A stretch of 23,730 bases of DNA from CAYFJO01 sp964343305 (GTDB lineage Bacteria > Planctomycetota > Planctomycetia > Pirellulales > Pirellulaceae), in NCBI GenBank assembly GCA_964343305.1, contig CAYFJO010000143.1, positions 1-23,730 on the forward strand, in the 5' to 3' direction. How positions within the stretch are numbered: the stretch's first letter is position 1; the number at the start of each line of letters is the position of its first letter. Below are positions 1 to 7,392 of this stretch, one piece after another. Below the pieces are notes generated by a model that had not been told where the DNA came from, did no database searches, and saw only the letters and a program-made list of their open reading frames with translations. The position numbers and the translations under genes were made by a program.

Positions 1-344
1 TTCGCCAAGACCGGTCGAGCCAATCCTTGACCCGATAAAGTCCGCTCCGGTTGGCTAACACGCACATTGCATTCGTCTCAATGGACGTGTTGTATCAACG
101 ATATCGACCCTTCCGATAAACGGGCTTGATTATTTGTGTTCGGTTTTGCGTACTTTTTTGAATGGCCGTGTATCCCGTCTGACGCGAATACAGCATTTGC
201 CTGTGTTAAATGGCGCCTGGCGTGGCGCGCAAAAATAAACGGCCTAACCGGCAAATGCCGGTTAGGCCGCTGGACAGATAATGACTACTGCTGCGTCATC
301 TCACTGTTGACGAGCTAATAGCCATCGGGGCATGATCGATGAGA
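1..344. other. Non-coding flank, no supported gene
   Basis: I see no convincing gene here. The short open frame at 136-318 has no ribosome-binding site and no recognisable protein character. The only clear element is the inverted repeat at 241-268, listed separately. A 23-base stretch at 13-35 recurs with two mismatches at 1206-1228, so the Cys-rich gene and its terminator lie between the two copies. Confidence 0.6.
231..268 (-). terminator. Intrinsic terminator of the Cys-rich protein gene
   Basis: Positions 241-253 and 256-268 form a perfect 13-base inverted repeat (GGCCTAACCGGCA and its complement) around two unpaired bases. Read on the minus strand, the stem is followed by a T-rich run (complement of 231-240). 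It lies 76 bases after the stop codon of the minus-strand gene at 345. On the plus strand there is no T-run, so it is directional. Confidence 0.85.
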
Positions 345-980
345 TTAGCGAGCGTAGTAGGTTGGCCGAATGTAGCGACCTCGTGGCAATGCCGCCGAAG
401 GATCAACAACCGGGGCGGGCGGTTCGGGGGGAGCCACGACGCCGGATCCGTTTCCATCGCCGATCGAGCTACGAACACCACAGCCATGATCGCAACCATT
501 GCCGCGGTCGCAACCGCAATGCGTGGTCGTACCGCAACCACAGCCACCATTGTCGCAACCGCAACTTCCGTTGTCACAACCGCAGCCGCCATCACACGAG
601 TCACAACCACCGGCGGTGGGCCAACACAGGCGAATGCGCGGTAGGGTGATCTTGGGGATACAGATCTTGACATGGTGGTAGTGAAGGAGTCCGCCACCGT
701 GACTGCATCCACATCCGGTGTCGCAACCACAAGACGATTCGCAGCCGCAGGTTCTTTCGCAACCGCAGGTCTTTTCGCAGCCACACGCCGTTGCACAGCC
801 GCAGCCCTTGTCACAACCACAACTGTTGTCGCAGCCACAATCGTTGGGCTGCGCACAGCAGCCGGCGTCGCAGCCATAACCGCCACCGCCCAACAGACGG
901 TTCAGTAATTCGAAACTAAATCCTTGCGTACAAAGTCCAAGGCTTAGCACCAACGTTGCACAAAAGATGTTCCACTTCAT
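345..980 (-). CDS. Exported cysteine-rich CGC-repeat protein
   Basis: A 211-residue protein of unknown function. Residues 1-22 form a Sec signal peptide (MKWNIF then a hydrophobic core), so it acts outside the cytoplasm. Residues 37-92 and 126-167 are extremely Cys-rich, with 31 of the 33 mature-region Cys. From residue 48 to 92 Cys pairs recur with an exact six-residue period as C-G-C-(D/E)-x-x, eight times; a looser seven-residue version follows at 133-149. The two blocks are separated by a His/Ile/Pro linker (residues 100-120). The tail is Pro-rich, then basic and Tyr-rich. An open frame extends upstream to 1115, but I chose 980 because GGAGAA lies about nine bases before this ATG and the signal peptide begins there. 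Planctomycetes have protein-rich, disulfide-linked walls, so a structural wall or metal-binding role is plausible; this is inference. Confidence 0.8.
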   Translation of the reverse strand: MKWNIFCATLVLSLGLCTQGFSFELLNRLLGGGGYGCDAGCCAQPNDCGCDNSCGCDKGCGCATACGCEKTCGCERTCGCESSCGCDTGCGCSHGGGLLHYHHVKICIPKITLPRIRLCWPTAGGCDSCDGGCGCDNGSCGCDNGGCGCGTTTHCGCDRGNGCDHGCGVRSSIGDGNGSGVVAPPEPPAPVVDPSAALPRGRYIRPTYYAR

Positions 981-1577
981 TGGGCCTTTTCTCCATTGAA
1001 AGGGATTGGTTTCCTGAGCCCACTCCTGCCTCCCATCCCAAACAGGGATGTACGCCGACCTTTGGATTAGGCAGCGATGAAACGGTTCCACATGCAATTT
1101 GGCACTTGACGACATCCGGTCGTCAAACGCTCAGGGTGTGTTTCAGGAAGGGAAATGGTGAGGGTGAGGTGTGAAGCAAACAGGAAGGTCGTCGTGACAA
1201 ATCTGGTCGAGCCAATCCGTGACTCGAAATGTAAATTCCAGGTTCTTGCCACGCCAGCATCGTGCCCGAACAGGCACTTTGATGTGAAGTATCAATCGTA
1301 TCGGTCAAACGGATTAATTGGCTTGAGAGTATGTAAACGATTCTGAGCAAATGATTTAAAGGAACGGTTAGGCTGACTTTGCGGGCTCTGAAAGGTGGTA
1401 AAACTTTGACGGTTTTACGGGTTTCGAAAACGGCCATCAAACAAGTGGCCATTGATATGTAAACGCCCTAACATCTTAAAAACAAACGAGTTGAGAGGTG
1501 GCTTCAGGGCGGAGCATTTGATAGAATTCACGGTTGGACAGCACTCACTTCCCCCCGCCGTTTTATTTCCCACCTTC
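981..1577. other. Divergent intergenic region with inverted repeats
   Basis: About 600 bases between the minus-strand Cys-rich gene and the plus-strand cupin. No protein gene is supported. It holds perfect inverted repeats at 1106-1126 (8-base arms), 1262-1277 (GTGCC, six-base loop, GGCAC) and 1398-1418 (GTAAAAC, seven-base loop, GTTTTAC), plus the second copy of the repeat at 13-35. I did not find a promoter with two good boxes on either strand. Confidence 0.55.
1106..1126. promoter_or_regulatory. Perfect palindrome, possible operator
   Basis: TTGACGAC, five bases, GTCGTCAA: an exact 8-base inverted repeat with the shape of a dimeric regulator site. It lies 126-146 bases upstream of the Cys-rich protein start codon. 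No T-run follows on either strand, so a terminator is less likely. The cognate regulator is unknown. Confidence 0.35.
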
Positions 1578-1943
1578 ATGACTCAGCAGCTCAGCCAACG
1601 AGGCTACGAGATCGTCGACTTTGCAGAAGTCCAGGGAGTGGAATGCCCCTGCGGAACGGCGCGACGTGCATTCGCAGAAACGGAGGACTTTCCGGGTACG
1701 ATCCATGTCACGCAGATCTCGTCGGACGCGCGTCTTCACTACCACAAACGACTGACCGAGACCTATTACTTTCTGGAATGTGAACCGGACGCCAAGATGC
1801 AGCTTGACGACCAGATCATCGAAGTACATCCAGGCATGTGTGTCATGATACGCCCCGGAACAAGGCATCGCGCGATTGGTCGCATGAAGGTTTTGATTGT
1901 TGTCCTTCCCAAATTTGATCCCGACGACGAGTGGTTTGACTAA
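1578..1943 (+). CDS. Small single-domain cupin protein
   Basis: A 121-residue cytoplasmic protein with one cupin barrel. Cupin motif 1 is visible around residues 55-67 (LHYHKRLTETYYFLE: two His and one Glu metal ligands), and motif 2 near residues 85-98 (HPGMCVMIRPGTRHRA, with Pro-Gly and His). Such small cupins bind a metal and act as enzymes or as binding or regulatory proteins; the substrate cannot be read from sequence. The frame is open back to 1452, but the segment before 1578 does not resemble the family, so I take the ATG of MTQQLSQRGYEIVDF. No clear Shine-Dalgarno is present before it. The gene is followed directly by palindromic repeats. Confidence 0.75.
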   Translation: MTQQLSQRGYEIVDFAEVQGVECPCGTARRAFAETEDFPGTIHVTQISSDARLHYHKRLTETYYFLECEPDAKMQLDDQIIEVHPGMCVMIRPGTRHRAIGRMKVLIVVLPKFDPDDEWFD

Positions 1944-1948
1944 GAACC

Positions 1949-2006
1949 TATCCCGAAAGCGGGACAGGTACTTGCGGCCAAGGGAGCCGGTCCCGGTTTT
2001 GGGATA
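1949..2006. repeat. Inverted-repeat element after the cupin gene
   Basis: The arms 1949-1967 and 1988-2006 match in inverted orientation at 16 of 19 positions. Each arm is itself a small palindrome (TCCCG..CGGGA; TCCC..GGGA). It begins five bases after the cupin stop and may also end that transcript. A degenerate relative of one arm may occur near 15752-15772. Its heads are not GTAG, so it is probably a different family from the element that follows at 2010. Confidence 0.6.
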
Positions 2007-2009
2007 TAA

Positions 2010-2063
2010 GTAGGATGTGTGTAACACACCACAAAGATGGCTGGTGCATCTCATGCACCCTAC
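2010..2063. repeat. REP doublet (BIME-like), core type A
   Basis: Two palindromic units in inverted orientation: 2010-2030 starting GTAGG with a GTGTG..CACAC hairpin, and 2043-2063 with GGTGCAT..ATGCACC ending CCTAC. GTAG at the outer end followed by an imperfect palindrome is the defining layout of REPs mobilised by TnpA-REP (RAYT) transposases; no such transposase gene is in this window. The frame upstream of the next gene is open through this element, which would give a false N-terminal extension. Confidence 0.7.
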
Positions 2064-2154
2064 GAAAATCGAAACACTTGTTCGCCCGGAAATCCTAACG
2101 TACCCTAAAGGTTTGGTTAAACTTACTAGCCAGCAAAACCCATCGAGCCAGGTC

Positions 2155-5100
2155 ATGAAACGAAACACTTCCTTCACATTATTGTCATTTGCTTCCCTCA
2201 CCATCCTCTGCCTCCCTTTGTTAGTCGGTTGCCAGGGATGTGTCGGTCGTTACTACGCGGGCCCCGGCGGTTCAACAACTGGCGGAGCCACCAGTTTTGG
2301 CGGCAGTACGGTTCTCACAGGCGGACCAGTTGTTGGCGGCGACCAGGTCGCCGATGCCGACGATACGGGAGACAAAGCCGACGATGCGGAAGACAAAGCC
2401 GACGAAAAGAAGCCCGTCGAAATCGATCCCAGAGATTGGACGTTCTGGCGCGGACCAGAATACACCGGCATTTCGCGCGAGACGGGATTGGTCGACGATT
2501 TGGATTTCGCCGCCAAGCCGGGAGCCAAAGACGGCCTATTGAAATGGAAGGACGAAGAACTCGGCGGCCGCAGCACACCCGTGACGTTGCGAGGTCGGCT
2601 CTACACCATCGTCCGCGACATGCCGGAAACTGCCGAAGAGGGTGAAAAGGTCGTCTGCGTCGACATCGACACGGGCAAGACGCTTTGGGAAAACCGATTT
2701 CGCATCTGGTCGTCGGACGTGCCCGACACCCGTGTCGGTTGGTCTTCGGTCGTTGCCGATCCGGAAACGGGCGACGTCTACGCGTTGGGTGTTTGCGGCT
2801 ACTTCCAATGCATCGACGGCGAAACGGGCGAAACCAAGTGGGACCTCCCTTTGCACGAACACTTCGGCTTCCTCAGCACCTACGGCGGGCGAACCAATTT
2901 TCCCGTCATCTGTGAAGACCTCGTCATCATCAGCGCCGTCGTGATCGGCTGGGGCGACATGGCCAAGCCGGCACATCGCTTCGTGGCCTTCGACAAGCAA
3001 ACGGGCGACGTCGTCTGGTTCAACGGCACGCGACTGCTGCCTTACGACACAGCCTACAGCTCACCGAGCGTGACCATCGTCAATGGCCAGAAAGCATTAG
3101 TCTTTGGCTCCAGCGATGGCGCGATCTGGGCGTTGCAAGCGAGAACCGGCCAACCGATTTGGCAATATAAGTTCTCGCGGCGCGGTCTCAACGTGTCGCC
3201 GTTGGTGATCGGCAATACAGTCTACTCCGGACATGGCGAAGAAAACGTCTCCGGAACCGCAATGGGTTCGGTCGTTGCCATCAACGCCCTGGCTGGCACG
3301 GGCGACATCACCGACACGGGTGAAAAATGGAAGATCGAAGAGTTGATGATGGGCAAGTCATCGCCTGTCGCGGTGGATGGCAAACTGTACTGTTTTGATG
3401 ACCGCGGAAAGATGTACATCGTCGACACTGAGAATGGCGAACAGCCGTACAAGCGACAGTCGGTTGGCGGCACGATGCTGCGGGCCAGTCCACTCTACGC
3501 CGACGGCAAAATCTACGCCTTCTCGACCAGCGCCTACGCGATCTACAAGCCAAACGAAGAGGACGGGGTCGAGCGCATCGCCAAGGGACGTTTACCAAGT
3601 GGCGAAGAGGTTTACGCGTCACCGATCGTGTCGCATGGCAAACTATATGTGCAAACCACATCAGCCCTCTACTGCTTCGAAGATGCCAGCAAAGACCACG
3701 ACATCGACGATCGCCCCGAACCCGCCGAAGAAGCACCTGTCGCCGACGACGAAAAACCGGCCTTTGTCCAGGTCGTTCCGGCTGAAGCCCTGATGTATCC
3801 CGGTCGGATCAAGACGTTCTTTGTCAAAGTCTACAACTCGCAAGGTCAAGTGATTGATGATTCGCCAGAGGGTGTGACCTTCGAACTAGACGGTACGCCC
3901 GACGCATTGGAAGCCGCTGACTTGACAGAAAACGGCACTTTTCTCGCTCCGCAGATTGGCGAGCGACCGGTGTACGAACATGTCGCCATGTCGATCAAAG
4001 CCAAGGTTGGTGATTTGGAAGGCCATGCTCGTGTTCGAGTCGTGCCGCGCTTGCCTTGGGTGTTTGATTTCGAAGGGCTCGATGCTCCACCGATTACTTG
4101 GGTGGGTGCCCGCTATCGACACGTGATCCGCGAAGTTGACGGCAGCAACGCGATGGTCAAAGTCACGACGATTCCTAAGGGAGCGCGCAGCCGCTGTTGG
4201 TTTGGCCATTCGAGCCTGCAAGATTACACGATCCAAGCGGACGTCAAGGGCGCGCTGACCGCCGAAAAGTTGCCCGACATCGGCTTGATTGCCCAAGGCT
4301 ATTGCCTCGACTTGCAGGGAACGTATCAAAAACTGGAAATCCGCACTTGGGGTCCGTCTGACTTCCGCACCAGGGAAGCGGTCGACTTTGCTTGGGTCGA
4401 AGACAAGTGGTACCGCATGAAATTCCGTGCCGCCAATGAAGACGGCAAGGCCGTGCTGAAAGGCAAGATCTGGCCACGCGACGAAGCCGAGCCGGACGCC
4501 TGGACCATCGAAGTGACCGACGCCGCGCCGAACGAAAATGGCAGCCCAGGTTTGTTTGGTAACGCCAAGGATTCGGAACTGACGCTCGACAACATCATCG
4601 TTGCCGACAATGACAAAGACATCAACGCGTTGATACCGGAAGTCACCACAACCGCCGCTGAGGCCGAGCCGAAGCCGGACGACGCGAATGATAAGCCAAC
4701 CGAAGATTCGGAGGACGACAAGCCTGCTGAAAATAAACCCGCTGAAGAAAAACCATCCGAGGACAAGCCGGCTGAAGAAAAACCATCACNNNNNNNNNNN
4801 NNNNNNNNNNNNNNNNNNNNNNNNNNNNNNNNNNNNNNNNNNNNNNNNNNNNNNNNNNNNNNNNNNNNNNNNNNNNNNNNNNNNNNNNNAAGACAAACCA
4901 TCACAAGACAAACCATCACAAGACAAACCATCACAAGACAAACCATCACAAGACAAACCGGCCGAAGACAAGCCTGAAGCCGAAAAGCCTGAAGCCGAAA
5001 AGCCTGAAGCCGAAAAGCCTGAAGCCGAAAAGCCTGCCGCAGAAAAGCCATCCAAGGATGAACCTGCTGAAGACAAACCCGCCGAATCATCTTCTGACGA

Positions 5101-5161
5101 TGCAGCAGACGACAAGTCGTCCGACGCACCAAAGCCAGAAGAATCTGATTCAAACAACTAG
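2155..5161 (+). CDS. Large PQQ-type beta-propeller lipoprotein with low-complexity tail
   Basis: About 1000 residues, interrupted by 100 Ns at 4790-4889. Residues 1-24 are a lipoprotein signal with lipobox LVGC, predicting a lipid-anchored exported protein. An acidic linker follows (25-90). PQQ-type propeller blades run from DWTFWRGP (about residue 95) to LYCFED (about 510), with repeated 'DxxTGxxxW' blade ends. Then come a Big/Ig-like beta domain (about 535-628), a LamG/jelly-roll-like domain (about 630-825), and an acidic/Lys/Pro tail of five-residue repeats (QDKPS, EAEKP). Start: the ATG before MKRNTSF gives the signal peptide, while the longer frame from 2017 is repeat DNA. The N-run shifts the frame by one; the flanks fit in frame if the true gap is a multiple of 3. 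Family knowledge suggests binding or scaffolding at the envelope; no enzyme activity is visible. Confidence 0.8.
4735..5045 (+). repeat. In-frame 15-base tandem repeats around an assembly gap
   Basis: Within the tail of the propeller lipoprotein, a 15-base unit encoding QDKPS is repeated at least four times after the gap, then a 15-base unit encoding EAEKP about four to five times. Variants (EEKPS, EDKPA) precede the gap. The N-run sits inside this array, so copy number is unknown. Confidence 0.9.
4790..4889. other. Assembly gap of exactly 100 N
   Basis: The run is exactly 100 Ns, a conventional placeholder. The last base before it (C) and the first bases after it complete one perfect 15-base repeat unit, so the real missing length is probably zero or a multiple of 15 rather than 100. 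Confidence 0.9.
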
Positions 5162-5228
5162 ACCCTCCCTTTAATCATCCCGCCGTCCGTCAATCGGATA
5201 TTGCACAATTCGCTGGAGAAGACCCCGC

Positions 5229-7232
5229 ATGAAATCAGAAAACACATACGCCGCTTGGACATTCATGATCTTTGGTCTCGTACTGGGAACCATCGCCACG
5301 TCTCTCGCCACGGGCTGCCAACAAAGCACCGGCGAAGAACCAGATGACCAAGTTGCCCTCGCTCCCGGCGATGTAACCGAAGCAGCACCTGCAGTCCTCG
5401 CTGGCGATTGGCCGCAATGGGGCGGAAGCTCACATCGTAACAACGTGCCCAACTTCATGGGCCCCGTTCCTGACGATTGGGACATTGGCCGCTATGACCG
5501 AAAGACCGGCGAATGGAAGGGCGCGACAAACATCAAGTGGGTCGCGGCGCTTGGCAGCCAAAGTTACGGCAACCCCGTCGTCGCCGACGGACGTGCGTAT
5601 GTTGGCACCAACAACGGTGCTGGCTACCTGAAGCGATACCCGTACAGAGTCGACCTCGGTTGCCTGCTGTGCTTCAATGAAGAAGATGGCAAGTTCCTTT
5701 GGCAACATTCCAGCGAAAAGCTCTCGACCGGCCGTGTGCATGATTGGGAGCAACAAGGCATCTGCTGTGCACCGCTGGTCGAAGGCAAGCGAGTCTGGTT
5801 TGTCAGCAGCCGTGGCCATGTACTTTGCCTCGACACGGAAGGTTACTACGACGACGAAGATGACGGACCTGTCAAGAACGAACAGGCGCGCTTGTTTAAC
5901 GTCGCTGCATCTTCCGATCCTGATGCACCGAATCATCTGGCCGCCGCTTCCAAAGCACTCGCCGCCGGCAAACTGTCGGATCACGTCGTCAGCGAGTTTG
6001 AACGCGTCGGCATGAAGCTGCCCGAAGACGTGCAAGTCACAGCCAACGGAAGCGGAAAATGGACGTTCAAGGCAACCGTCAACGACTCCGAACGTGATTT
6101 CCATGTTCGCAAACAAGGCCCCAAATTGGCGTTCTACGGCGTCACGACTCCCGACGACAAATACGAAGCCGACACGATCTGGGACTTCGACATGATGAAG
6201 ACGTTGGGCGTTTCGCAACACAACATGTGCAGTTGCAGCGTCACGGCGCTGGGCGACATTCTGTTCGTCAACACCTCGAATGGCGTTGATGAAACTCATA
6301 TCAAGTTGCCCGCTCCCGATGCTCCCAGCTTCATCGCGATGGACAAAAACACGGGCGAAGTTCACTGGACGGACAAATCGCCGGCGACCAACATCCTGCA
6401 CGGCCAATGGTCGTCGCCCACGGCTGCCGAACTGGGCGGCGTTCCGCAAGTCATCTTCGCGGGCGGCGATGGTTGGGTTTACAGCTTCAAAGCCGACGAA
6501 GGCGAAGACGGCAACCCCACTTTGTTGTGGAAGTTCGACGCCAACCCGAAGACATCCAAATGGGTCCTCGGCGGCCGTGGCACGCGTAACAACTTGATTG
6601 CAACCCCAGTTGTTTACAACGACCTCCTCTACGTTGCCGTCGGCCAAGATCCTGAACATGGCGAAGGCATCGGCCATCTATGGTGCATCGATCCCGCCAA
6701 GAAATTGGACGGCAGCGACGTCAGTCCTGAACTCGCCCTGGCCATCAAGGGTGACAAGCGCGTGCCGCTTGAGCATCGCCGTATTCAAGCCGTCATCGAA
6801 GCCGATGGTGAAGTCGCGGTCGACAATCCCGATTCCGCGGTGGTCTGGCACTACAGCGAAGTCGACACCAACATGAACGGCCGTTTCGATTTCGAAGAGA
6901 CCATGCACCGCAGTTGTGGCACGGTAGCGATCAAAGACGACATCCTCTACATCGCCGACTTTAGCGGCCTGTTCCACTGTCTGGACGCCAAGACCGGCAA
7001 GGTCCATTGGACCTACGACATGCTGGCCGCCGCCTGGGGATCGCCCTTGATTGTCGACGGCAAAGTCTATATCGGCGACGAAGACGGCGACGTCTGCATC
7101 TTCGAACACTCGAAGAAAGCCAACGAGCCGATTGAAATCAACATGGACAACTCGGTTTACAGCACCCCGATCGTTGCCAACGGCACGCTGTTCATCGCCA
7201 ACCGATCGTTCCTGTTCGCCATCGAAGAATAG
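5229..7232 (+). CDS. PQQ-type beta-propeller lipoprotein
   Basis: A 667-residue exported lipoprotein: signal segment 10-29 and lipobox LATGC with Cys30. The propeller starts at DWPQWGGS (about residue 59) and ends near the C-terminus (SVYSTPIVANGTLF); blade ends such as 'CLDAKTGKVHWTYD' are clear. Residues 546-557 (D-T-N-M-N-G-R-F-D-F-E-E) fit an EF-hand/dockerin calcium loop inserted between blades. Start: ATG preceded by GGAGAAG at 5215-5221. It follows the previous lipoprotein by 67 bases on the same strand and the two are probably co-transcribed. The family is often auto-named BamB-like, but the context gives no outer-membrane assembly partner, so I would not assign that role. The ligand is unknown. 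Confidence 0.85.
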   Translation: MKSENTYAAWTFMIFGLVLGTIATSLATGCQQSTGEEPDDQVALAPGDVTEAAPAVLAGDWPQWGGSSHRNNVPNFMGPVPDDWDIGRYDRKTGEWKGATNIKWVAALGSQSYGNPVVADGRAYVGTNNGAGYLKRYPYRVDLGCLLCFNEEDGKFLWQHSSEKLSTGRVHDWEQQGICCAPLVEGKRVWFVSSRGHVLCLDTEGYYDDEDDGPVKNEQARLFNVAASSDPDAPNHLAAASKALAAGKLSDHVVSEFERVGMKLPEDVQVTANGSGKWTFKATVNDSERDFHVRKQGPKLAFYGVTTPDDKYEADTIWDFDMMKTLGVSQHNMCSCSVTALGDILFVNTSNGVDETHIKLPAPDAPSFIAMDKNTGEVHWTDKSPATNILHGQWSSPTAAELGGVPQVIFAGGDGWVYSFKADEGEDGNPTLLWKFDANPKTSKWVLGGRGTRNNLIATPVVYNDLLYVAVGQDPEHGEGIGHLWCIDPAKKLDGSDVSPELALAIKGDKRVPLEHRRIQAVIEADGEVAVDNPDSAVVWHYSEVDTNMNGRFDFEETMHRSCGTVAIKDDILYIADFSGLFHCLDAKTGKVHWTYDMLAAAWGSPLIVDGKVYIGDEDGDVCIFEHSKKANEPIEINMDNSVYSTPIVANGTLFIANRSFLFAIEE

Positions 7233-7392
7233 CGGCGGAGCCGCAACCAAATTCGAAATCCGAATATAAATGCGCGCAGGAAGACAAGAAAGCCACAAAG
7301 AGTAGTACGAATATCAAGCTTGACAGATTCCTGATACTTGTCACATTAGTCGGCGAACACTCAAAACACACTTGTCGCACGGATGCAAGCGA
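7233..7392 (+). other. Leader region of the chaperone cassette
   Basis: A gap of 160 bases before the TPR gene. A short GC hairpin (7232-7244, GCGGC gga GCCGC) overlaps the preceding stop codon but has no T-run. TTGACA at about 7320 is a good -35 box, but no good -10 box follows at 16-18 bases, so the promoter of the cassette is only tentative. Confidence 0.35.

Noticed and set aside
296..886. Open frames overlapping the Cys-rich gene on both strands (e.g. Ala/Val- or Gln/Pro-rich products)
   Set aside because: These are by-products of the 18-base coding repeat of the Cys-rich gene; only the frame with the signal peptide and regular Cys period makes sense.
2017..2154. N-terminal extension of the first propeller lipoprotein
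   Set aside because: The extension translates the REP at 2010-2063 and would bury the lipoprotein signal; the start at 2155 gives a proper lipobox.
4890..5045. Short tandem repeats that could be taken for a CRISPR array
   Set aside because: The units are 15 bases with no spacers, in frame with the lipoprotein and encoding QDKPS/EAEKP.
5430..6677. A 415-codon open frame antisense to the second propeller lipoprotein
   Set aside because: It mirrors the real gene's codon pattern, has no ribosome-binding site and no recognisable domain; GC-rich coding DNA often leaves the opposite frame open.
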